Assembly: GCA_000827205.1 (NCBI GenBank)
Contig: KN832565.1
Location: 105,272 to 144,039, forward strand
Direction: 5' to 3'
DNA length: 38,768 bases
DNA from: Plicaturopsis crispa FD-325 SS-3
Taxonomy: Eukaryota > Basidiomycota > Agaricomycetes > Amylocorticiales > Amylocorticiaceae
Below the pieces are notes generated by a model. That model worked only from the letters and a program-made list of their open reading frames with translations. It was not told the origin of the DNA and made no database searches. This document shows, in pieces, positions 30,233 through 38,768 of the stretch. The translations under genes were made by a program, and so were the position numbers. Numbering within the stretch: the first letter of the stretch is position 1; every line of letters starts with the position of its first letter.

Positions 30233-33200
30233 TCAGATCTCCGCTCTTTCCCGTCGTCGCGTAGTGACAAGTCTCGCCACCTCTCCCCAGCTCTTTTTGT
30301 CACCGTACGCGTTCAGCAGGTCCAGGTTTGGGCAGACATCGGCCAAGAATGCAGCCGTCTCAGCGACATCGGGAAATGTCGAGTAGCCAACACTCAGGGT
30401 CCGGAGATTTGTGTTGCCATCGCGCGTGATCTTTATCCGTGCGTCTGCAGCCCCAGCCATGTCGACGGGAATGCTCAGCGCGCATAGCGACGGGCACGCC
30501 GTCACAAGATCTGCGAACACGCTCGCGGAGATGCCGCACGCACCGGGCGTGTTCCTGAATCCAGACAAGATGTTGAATATGCGTAGGCGTGGCCACGACG
30601 CGCCTATTGCCCGCACGGCGGCATCATCAAAGGTGACCGCCGCCGGGACAGGGGCGCACAGACGTTCCAGCCGATTGAAGGGGAGGAGTGGTGACAGGAT
30701 TTCCATCATGTTGACGGCACTCTTGGGCAGGGCGTTGAAGTAGAGGAGAAAATCGACGACTCTGAGTGTCAGGGGCGAACAGTGCTCGGCCACCGCTTCC
30801 ATAAATGAGCGGTATAACTCAGGTGTAGGTGGGGCGCCCGTCATGATCTTCACGGTGTGAAGAGGATGTTTGAGTGGGAGCAGCGATAGGAAGGATATAC
30901 AGGCAGATAGGGACGGAGCGCGAAGTTCGATCGACCGGAGGGAGGGGAACAAGGGCATATGTTGCGTGTCGGCGGGCTCGAGACTCTCCATTCTGAGCTT
31001 GATCGATCGCAGAGAGGGTAACGCGGATATGACGCCTATTGCAGGTGGTGTCAATCCGGGAACATCCAAGTGCGTGAGGCCACTCCAAGCTCCCACAACC
31101 GTGCTGACGGCTGCAACAAGAAGCTCTGAGTCTTCATCTCTGTAGCATTTGTTGTGTACGGTGAGCGAGGTGAGTGCAGGGCATGCTACAGTGACGCTCG
31201 TGAGCAGAGAAAGCCGCTTCGAAAGGTCACTGATAGATTGAAAGACGACGGAGAATGACGTTAGCTTCGGAGGAAGCAGCATCCCGATGTAAGGCACCAG
31301 TTCCGAGTCGTCCCCCAGCGCAAGTGCCTGGAGGTTTGGAAGAAGCGTCGGCGCAGATGCATGAAGGTCAGAAAGCGCAGACCCATAAAAGCAGTTGATG
31401 TATTGATCTCGGGATCGGTCGTCGAAATCTAAAGTGCGAACACGGCACGCATACAGGTGAAATCGTGTCCAGTCGGCTTCGTCCAAAGGCCTCTCGAATT
31501 GCTGAGCTGTATCGTCAGAATGATCTCGCTGCACCCAATACTGGCATGGTGCTTCATCACCTACCTGTAATGAGTGCCTAGCTATGATGCATACCAGCCT
31601 GTGATAACAGCTTCATATGATGCACCATCTCACCTGTAGTCACAGCAAAAGCCAAACCTGGCCAATAGCCCCTCGAGCGCGCACCTGCAGGGCCCTTAAT
31701 CGACGCACGGGCCTGTTACGCCCGCCGTATGCGTCGCTCTATGATCCCGCCGCGCATTTTGTAAATTTTATATTATTGTATATTTCCGGCAAAAAAACTG
31801 ATTTTTGGCCTCATAAGCCTCCCGCGTCCCGCGCGTCTACTATTTCATACGTATCACAGCCCCCATTCGAGCAAACGACACAGGGAGGCCTGCCGCCGAC
31901 TCGCGCACCCTTGTCATGTATAATTGTCATTGCGGCCTACTAGACAGCGCAAGCGCTGAATTGAACAGAGAATCGAGTCGGACGTGAATTGCCGTGCACG
32001 TTGACGCAATATGCTGAACTTGCACGTCGAAGTTGTGGCTACGGTCGGCTGTCAATAAAACAGCAGGCTTGCGACGGCACATGTATTGGTGCTGGGACCG
32101 CCTAGTGAGCTCAACGCTGACTGCAATTGGCACAATGACCGGCGGTATCGCCAACGCGTCGAGAATTGACCGTAACGAACAGGCTATCACAGCGATAACT
32201 ACTAAACCCGCGGTCAATATTGAGCCGTGTTAGCCAAACTCAAGCATACGTTACTGCATCCATCTGCAACGATTCTGCGTAGTTACATTAAAGTGTATGG
32301 CCCGGTATGTAATGGAATGTTTCATTAAAAAAGTGGGGTCCGAGGGATGATTAATGACCGGTGACCCTTCGCGGCGTCGCCGGAAAAGATAGCATGCCGC
32401 CAAGGTATGTAGAGGACAGCCTGCCAGAGAGCAAACGACGAGTTGAACACTGGCTGACAAGGGACACGGACAGCGGACGCACCAAGTTGTAATTTTGCCC
32501 TCGGGAGTAGGAAGAGCGTTTAGCACTCACACACGTCCAATATGAAGAGTACCTAACCGACAGACACCATCAGGATCAAAATCAATGGAAACAATGCTGC
32601 GACGGACCTTGAAACCCCCGGTGTGCGATGTGCAGCAACTACATAGATGCTTGCACTGGCATGTCGAGTGCCAGGCTTCGATCACCAAGCACGCAGAGTA
32701 GTCAATGGAGGTCAGAGGACAACATAGAGCGATCTGTATCGAGCGGGTCAGTGGCACGTCACGCCGGCGGTACAGTACCTTGCAGGGGAAAGGGAGATGT
32801 GAGAGGGAAAGGAGGGGAATGCTGGCAAAGACGTCGCGGCTTATATGCCAACGTTCGAGCTCCGCTTGAACCAGGCGATGCATCACGGAGCATCACCTCA
32901 CAGCTGCAGCGATGCATTACTTGGCTAATTGTTCGAACCGTTCGATGGAGCGAAGCCATTCAAGATTTCCATACGTGGAAAGTATTAATCCTTCCTTCCT
33001 TCCTCAGACCTTCTGAGGCGATTTGGGATTGCGTGTGGTCAGCCAATCAGACGCCGAATAGACATACTGCTGAAATGTATATGCCCTGTACATATGCATA
33101 AGTGCCACTAAAAATGAGATAATGACGAGTATGAGGAGCAGAAGTTAGCCCCGTTCCGTGCATGTAATTTTTATGGCCGTTGATTCGGGCAACAGAAACC

Positions 33201-35168
33201 TGAAATGCAAGGAACAGAAATTGGCTAGATCCCAAGTACAAAGTCCAAGGCGATTATGGATTTCATCTTCGTGTTTTGTGGTTTGCCATAAAAAATATCC
33301 TCCCGCCGTTACAGAACCAGATATCTACATGTTCGAGGGCGATAAGATGTATTATCAGTCATATCCGTAGTTCAGTGCATGTGATCATTCATTATTACTT
33401 GAATATCTATACAGTATACACCGTCGCGTACATGCTCGAGCTAGAGGGATAGCTCTAGTACGTCTGTGGTGCATGGGAAGCAGTATACGGGCTTACAGAC
33501 GACAGTGTGACTCCATCATGCTACGGGGAAGATCAGCGCTGCCCTTAAGGGTGTAAACCAATCTGCCTGTCCTACTCATCGCGTTCGCGTTCGCCGGGCG
33601 GAGGTATGTAGCGATACGGATTGCGTACACCGCTGCGTGTCGGCGTGAAGGGAACGGACCGGCGAGGGATTGTGGAACAAGGTAGGCTGTAATGTTGCTC
33701 ACCGGTTGACTGTGTGCCAGTCTCCGCAGTTCTTCGGCGGTCTATGGCAAGAGTATTTGGTGCGAGCAAACGGCGTGCACAGAGAGCACCGTTCTATGTC
33801 GGCCATACATTTATGAAAACGGCGCAGGGAGGTAAGGTTCTGGGCGTACCTGCCGTACTGGGATAGGAAATATCTGCCGATGTGGACGAGGCGATACGAT
33901 GCGTCCTGAGGAGCGGCAGCAGTGGCGTGTAGGCTGCGCATGTCTGTGTCTCACTGTGTGTGTGTGCGTGTGATGCTGCTCCTGTCGGGACAACAGATAC
34001 ACATGGTGTGCTGGTTTAGAGGGTACGGCAGGTCGTAGCAGGTTAAGTTGTGTGCAGATAGATAGCAAATGAGTCACGCACGTTCCGAGCCATTTTTTCG
34101 CTAGCTGCCATTTGCGGTATCCCTCTTATCCTCGCTATACATGGTCCGCGTAGAGTTGAGCGGGATGCGGGCGTCAGATATCGGTAGCCGCGCCGTAAAT
34201 TGAAATCTGCATTATACGGAGATTTTTCAGACAGGTCACACATATGCTGTGCATTTTACTCACCAAAGAATCAGTCGAGTTCAAGACGTGACTGGCTTGA
34301 TCGTGGGCGTTCGAGCGGTCCACACACAGCAGAACGGTCCCGATAGGACATGAGAGTGCGGGAGTCAGCCGGGACGACGTCGAAGGGAGAGCCGAACATT
34401 TTGTCTGCCGCGGCAGACAAATGTTATGCTAAAAATAAACCCTAAAGTCTGCCAGCCCTACTCAAATTCACAGCGCTCCTACCAGGACGCTACGTGGTGA
34501 GCTTAGATACATCCATTCATTTCTCACTGTATCCATAAGCTAACATACGGACTCGGGGCCACCATGAAGTATTTTATTGCATTAAACCCCGGGTACCCGA
34601 CGCCCGACGCCCGTCCATACCCCGCCGAATTGCACAGTCAAAGCCGCGGTTCTGATGGCAGCAAGGCGGGCCGTCCTGGGTGAGGCTTTCTGTAGGTGAG
34701 CTGTAAGATGATGCATTGCATCGCATAATTTTGGGCGGAATAATATGGGATTGGCACCGTTTTGAATCAGCTGTGCGGTGATGCATCAATTTGGCCTGTG
34801 ACTACAGCTTGGTGTGCATCACGGCTAAGCACTCACCACAGCTAAATGATGCAGAGATATGCCGCTATGGCCTGCTCGCTGGGAAGGCAGCGCGTAAGAC
34901 GTACAAATGCTTCGTATCCAATGTTATCTCCACGACTGTCGTGAGTTGTGCCAGGGTAATGTATCCTCCAAAGGTCCGAGGGCAGGGTACGTATGAGCGG
35001 ATCCAACGAGGGAAGGGTGTGCCAAAGTATATCCAATGCGGGGTCGGAGAACGTGTGGCAGGTTCGCGCTAGGCGAGCAAGGCTCTTGAGGCCGGCGGCG
35101 CCGTCTCCATCGAGTAGGGCGGAGCACACCTGCGAAAGGATTTCGCCGATTTGAAGACAATGGTGCAT
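30233..35168 (-). CDS. F-box/LRR-like gene whose single intron holds a 3.3-kb transposon
   Basis: Same family. Exon 1 is 34905-35168 (M-H-H-C-L-Q-I-G-E-I; L-A-R-L-A-R-T-C-H-T-F) and exon 2 is 30233-31501 (Q-F-E-R-P-L-D-E-A-D-W onward). Both are complete, intact and in the same phase, giving 510 aa. The donor GTACGT (minus, from 34904) and the acceptor region with branch-like CTGAC and AG at 31502 are preserved. The intron is 3403 nt, against 52-76 nt in paralogs, because a TA-flanked element (31564-34842) sits inside it. Without the element the intron would be about 122 nt. If the long intron is spliced the gene is functional; if not, only an F-box fragment or a headless LRR protein (from the ATG at 31534) would be made. 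Closest in sequence to the stop-bearing gene at 2749-4366. Confidence 0.75.
31564..34842. mobile_element. TA-flanked DNA element inside an F-box gene intron, 3.3 kb
   Basis: Imperfect inverted ends of about 50 bp, roughly 80% alike: left CCTGTAATGAGTGCCTAGC, right (minus) GCTGTGGTGAGTGCTTAGCC, continuing with TGATGCA and CTGT..T.ACAG blocks on both sides. They are flanked by TA (or CTA) at 31562-31563 and 34843-34844. TGATGCA and CTGTAGTCACAG motifs recur just inside both ends. No transposase frame is recognisable, so it is non-autonomous or decayed; the divergence of its ends suggests an old insertion. Other features inside include a TG run near 33957 and a 20-bp palindrome at 34401-34420. 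Confidence 0.7.
34396..34424. repeat. Near-perfect palindrome (TTGTCTGCCG / CGGCAGACAA)
   Basis: Central 20 bp at 34401-34420 are perfectly self-complementary, and flanking ACATT/ATGT extend the stem with one extra T. Origin unknown; it resembles the palindrome at 26125-26156 in being two facing copies of one short unit. Confidence 0.8.
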
Positions 35169-35434
35169 CTCGTTTGGACCACTTGCTTACTGTGTCAGAA
35201 CATGTCCTTCCTCAGTCTCATCCGAAGCTCACCTTAACCAAACAATCGCGTCTCCTGAGCAAATGATGGATCCTTTATAATATGCGTGACTTTCCTGTTA
35301 CACGATCTCTTTATGCGGCGCGTCGTAGCCTAGTGTAGCGGCGGGGATGGCAAGCTACTAGTACTGCGTTCTTGATGCGTCCTTCAAGATCTACCTCAAT
35401 CTCATCGCATCAGAGATGCTTCCCGAACGACATA
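35169..35434. other. Left part of the shared upstream region of two divergent F-box genes
   Basis: Upstream sequence of the minus-strand gene starting at 35168. No firm box is recognised. Confidence 0.4.
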
Positions 35435-35707
35435 CTGTATAGATTCGACCTTAGGTTCGTCGATATTTTTTGTGACCTGGGTCACGCTAAGTTCGGAGGT
35501 TCATTCGGCACTTTGGACCGTGACCGAGGTTCATTTTGACCTTAATTTCACCCAAAATGGCAATTTTATTTAATATATATTAAATATTGAATACATTTGG
35601 TCACAAATCCAGTTCACGGGCCAAGTTCTGGTGGGACAGTCACGCAAAATAGGTTCAGTTCACGTCCCTGTGTGACGCGTGACGAACTTCAGGTCGAATC
35701 TATACAG
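35435..35707. mobile_element. Miniature inverted-repeat element (MITE), 273 bp, TA-flanked
   Basis: Ends CTGTATAGATTCGACCT plus ten further bases match in inverted orientation over about 27 bp with two mismatches, flanked by TA at 35433-35434 and 35708-35709. The interior is AT-rich with no coding capacity. It lies in the head-to-head upstream region of two F-box genes (about 265 bp from one start and 460 bp from the other). Its CTGTA terminus is like that of the 6523-7634 element. Confidence 0.82.
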
Positions 35708-36170
35708 TATCGTGCACAGGGCGTCACCTTGAGTATCTGCAAGATGCCATTGGGATTTGGGTGGCAGCCTCTTGGACTGACACGAGTTTACTGTTTGACT
35801 CTAAATCTTGAATGACAAGGGAAGACAAGCTTAAGGACAGGTATGACTGCGAGCAGGTGGAAGCAACGTGGAAGAGCGCCACGAGGTTACTGAGGACCGT
35901 TTTTTGCCACCACGTGGTTCCCAGGATAGGCAATTGACCAGGTTCGCCAGCGCCACTGACAGTACTTGGCAAATTCAACCGCCAGCTGACGACGAAGACG
36001 TTTCCGAGTTTCTGGAGTCTGTGCATCACACCGAGAGCACCAAAACGCGCCTCTGTTGGTACAGGTATGTATGTCCTCGCCAAATTGGGGCTCTACCGCT
36101 GGTTAACGTGACACGAATACAATTTTTTTTCGACAGACAGTACGAACCTATCCGAGCGACTTCCCCTACG

Positions 36171-37839
36171 ATGCATCGATGCCTGTCTATAAACGAGATT
36201 CTGCTCATGGTCTGTCACGAGCTTCTCGACTACAGGTTTATGAACCATCTGAAAACCCGGGACGTCGCTCGCCTTGCGCGTACCTGCCGTGCCTTCCACG
36301 AGCCCGCGCTTGACTTGATTTGGTACGAGCTGGACTCGCTCGGGCCACTCGTACGAACGTTCCCTGCGGATCTATGGGAGCAACGTGAGGTCGTGGATGA
36401 AGATGGTGGCGATTTCACAGAGCTGGTGCGTCTGTCTTGGTCCGATTCACCCTCGTTATCACCCGTCAAATTACTAACGAGGATCAAATACAACTACTTA
36501 GGCACTTATACGGCCAATACACCCCAGTGACTGGACGCGTTTCCAGTTTTACGCCCGACGCATCCGCCGGCTAGACTTTATACCCGAAATTTGCAACATG
36601 GAGGCAGGTGTCATGTCCGCTATCCACGCTTCCACACCCTCGTTGCCCCTACTCCCCTCCCTGCGCGAACTTGTCCTCGAGGCTGAAGACACGGAAGGCG
36701 TTGCGCCGCATGTGACCCACATGCTTTTGCACCCAGCGCTTTCCCGGGTGTCCATCGGATGCAGAACAGCAGAAGCCGTGCGGGTGTCCGTCATATTGGC
36801 ACTCCCTGACGCGTGCCCCGCACTCGAGGTGCTTGAAATCCCGTCATTTGGTAACAAGGATGCGATCATTTCCGCCGCGGTGGATAGAGTGGTGGGTCGG
36901 TGGTGCTGCCTGACTGAGCTGACTGTCCCGCATCTGTCATCGGACGCTATGGTCACCGTTGCAGCATTACCCGTTCTGAGGTTCCTCGTGATTCAAAAGT
37001 TCGAAGCCACAGCTGTTGAGAAAACATCGTTCCCAGCATTCCCCGCTCTGCGTGACCTTTCAATAGAGGGAGCCCCGGCAATGGCGGATTGCATCGCTTT
37101 TATCTCACTACTCAAGCGTGGGCACTGCTTAAAGACGCTCCGCCTTTCTCTGAGCGAAAAGCGATCCGTAATCTCGCAGTGGCAGGATTTTTTCAAGATC
37201 ATTGCGGAGCGCTGCTCGCCCACTACTCTTTCCTCTGTCGTAATCACCGACCTCGAAACGCAGCACACACGTCACGAAGAGATCTCCGTCATAGGCGTCA
37301 TCACGCCCTTGCTCGCCTTCCCCCACATGACCACCTTTTCCGTCGCCTTCCCAGACACGATGCCACTGGACGACCTAACGTTGAAGACGATCGCAGTAGC
37401 GTGGCCACGCATAGAGGTGCTCCATCTCGTCCGCCCGCACTCTACCATGCCGCGAAAGCCCGGGATCAGCCCGGATGGCCTAGCGCACCTCGTGACCACC
37501 TGCCACCACCTCTGCGACCTGGCGCTCGCGTTCGACGCCAGCAGCGTCCGCAGCGCCCTGCCCGTGCACGGGCGCTGGAACACGAACCTCCGGGCGCTGA
37601 ATGTAGGGCTTTCAAAGGTGACGGATATCTCGGGCACCGCGGCGTTTCTGTCTGCGATATGCCCGAATATCTGTGAGCTGTACTCGGAACCACGCCTCAA
37701 CTGGCCTGCGACTGACAGGGACGCCAATGTCGACCGCTGGCAGGATGTCAGCAAACTTCTACGCGACTTTTGTGCGGTGCGCATGCAGGAGCGGGCGGCA
37801 GCGGAAGTGAGGTATGCAGGTAATCATGGGGCCAGATGA
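36171..37839 (+). CDS. F-box/leucine-rich-repeat-like protein, intact
   Basis: Most diverged member of the family here. From the ATG at 36171 (M-H-R-C-L-S-I-N-E-I) exon 1 (36171-36425) has V-A-R-L-A-R-T-C-R-A-F. A 76-nt phase-0 intron (36426-36501) precedes exon 2 36502-37839 (A-L-I-R-P-I-H-P-S-D-W). The product is 530 aa. LRR-like turns include L-P-S-L-R-E-L-V-L and W-P-R-I-E-V-L-H-L; the tail is D-R-W-Q-D-V-S-K-L-L. The same frame is open upstream to an ATG at 35868, and a good 72-nt intron (36065-36136) there would also keep the frame, so an N-terminal extension of about 77 residues is possible. The paralogs argue for the 36171 start. Confidence 0.88.
36426..36501 (+). other. Conserved phase-0 intron of the 36171-37839 F-box gene
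   Basis: GTGCGT donor and CTTAG acceptor, 76 nt, in the family's shared position. Confidence 0.8.
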
Positions 37840-37959
37840 GGCTATTGAGAACCGTGTACGCGTTTGATTTTATTACAATACTTAAGTCTGCGGTGATATG
37901 GATCCGATATACCAGCTTTCATACTCAAATGAAATGTTATAAAGCGTATGGCACATATA

Positions 37960-38362
37960 CTGTAAAAAAATCAATGTCCAATAATTGGCCGATTTACACA
38001 AGTGGTGGCGGAAATGACAAGCCATATTCCAACAAGTTCGACTGCCGGCGAGTCTACATTGCAACAAGTCGGAATCCTGCATGGTTTATTCTCAAAAGTG
38101 GTGATTCAGAGCTTTACACAAGTGCTCGATGTCCATGGGATGCACACAAGCTGTCGGAGACTCGGAGTACGGTCATCATTATTGAGCAATGAGTACCTGG
38201 GTACTGCCGTCCTCATCCCGCCGTCCGAGCCACGGTGCTCAGCAGACGAGGCGGCTCCTTCACGGCCTGTAAAGTGACCATGGCGCATCCACGGACTATC
38301 CCGACACACCCCGCACCGGGGCATGCTCAGGACTCGAGCGGCTGTTGAGCTCGCACGCTCGT
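37960..38362. mobile_element. Partial second copy of the 1.1-kb TA-flanked element (copy b), cut by the terminal repeat
   Basis: Starts CTGTAAAAAAAT after TATA and follows the reverse complement of about 7235-7634, including the ACAAGT motifs and the GGCGCATCCACGGACTATCC block. Similarity stops at about 38362, exactly where the terminal repeat begins, so the element that carries that repeat landed in, or recombined with, this copy. Confidence 0.8.
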
Positions 38363-38363
38363 G

Positions 38364-38761
38364 CATCAGGAAAGCTTCAGCCGTCTGAACAGGTCTGAAG
38401 GGTCTAAAAGCTCGTAAATCGGCTGAAAACTTCGAAAAAATCTGAATGTTGCTCAAATTTGCTGCTCAGATCAAGCTCAGATAGTCCGAAAGTTCATTGT
38501 CAAGTCAGAGCGTCCGTTGGAAAATTCAGACCGTATTTCAGACGATTCGGACTTCTCAGATGGTACAAGCTCGAATTCAGAAAGAAAATTTGCATTACAA
38601 GTAAATAAACAACAGTGTCACCATAGAGGCCTAAGCTTTACACAGGGCACAATGCAAGCCAAGTACCGGAAGCCCATGGAACGCACTCCGATAGCTTGAG
38701 TGCATAGGCCCCGCCGTGAACAGCTACTTCACATGGCTGATGATTAAGAAACAGCAGCTTA
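38364..38761 (+). repeat. Right copy of the 398-bp terminal inverted repeat
   Basis: Inverted, apparently identical copy of 1-398. From its inner edge (CATCAGGAAAGC) come three TCTGA then seven TCAGA pentamers within about 225 bp. The acidic 60-codon ORF at 38517-38699 then reads outward, with a possible splice donor CAAGTAAAT near 38599. The window continues only seven bases past it. Confidence 0.8.
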
Positions 38762-38768
38762 CCATGTT

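Noticed and set aside
30233-31534. Stand-alone LRR protein starting at the ATG at 31534
   Set aside because: The eleven codons before the acceptor site look like intron. The missing F-box exon is found intact and in phase at 34905-35168.
33406-33416. TATCTATACAG-TA, like the end of the 35435-35707 MITE
   Set aside because: No facing partner end was found, so a second element is not supported.
1-38768. The window as one giant terminal-inverted-repeat transposon or Starship-like cargo element
   Set aside because: No transposase or tyrosine recombinase frame is visible inside, the repeat ORFs point outward, and both inner edges cut older sequences (an F-box gene and a copy of the 1.1-kb element). 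Two separate insertions explain this better.

Overview
The window reads as nuclear DNA of a basidiomycete fungus, most likely a polypore (order Polyporales). The genes are dense and cut by many introns of about 50-60 bp. Coding exons are GC-rich, and the protein families are ones seen repeatedly in polypores: F-box/leucine-rich proteins starting M-H-x-C-L, a secreted class 3 lipase, a fungal CYP, Ecm4-type glutathione transferases, a DUF6534-like membrane protein and an EutQ-like cupin. I found no rRNA, tRNA, CRISPR array or prokaryotic signal. The species call is inference from gene style, not from a search.

Layout from left to right. Bases 1-398 are a repeat that returns, inverted and apparently identical, at 38364-38761. 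At 399-479 lies the cut-off 3' end of an F-box gene. Next come an F-box gene (896-2497, +) facing another (2749-4366, -) that carries one in-frame stop. A block of metabolic genes follows: glutathionyl-hydroquinone reductase-like gene 1 (4821-6319, +), a 1.1 kb TA-flanked non-coding transposon (6523-7634), a secreted lipase (7838-9110, -), a cytochrome P450 (9677-11731, -) and reductase-like gene 2 (12412-13888, -). A divergent F-box-like gene (14391-15326, -) follows, then about 2.8 kb with no gene I can recognise, then a DUF6534-type membrane gene (18237-19975, +).

The right half is again dominated by F-box genes: 20489-22080 (-), a coiled-coil F-box gene of another family (24425-25975, +), 26993-28551 (+), 30233-35168 (-, its single intron swollen to 3.4 kb by a transposon) and 36171-37839 (+). 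A small cupin gene (28735-29324, -) sits among them. Several non-autonomous DNA elements with TA-type ends lie between the genes. The window closes with a second copy of the 1.1 kb element, cut by the terminal repeat.

How the genes fit together. Seven members of one F-box family (one remnant, one with a stop, five that look whole) share an N-terminal F-box exon, and in the six with both exons a single phase-0 intron sits at the same place. This is a locally duplicated and rearranged family of probable SCF ubiquitin-ligase adaptors. Between them, the lipase, P450 and two hydroquinone reductase-like genes would suit breakdown and detoxification of lipids and wood aromatics, though co-regulation is not shown. 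I see no transposase inside the terminal repeats, so I read them as two copies of one mobile element pointing outward rather than the ends of one giant element.
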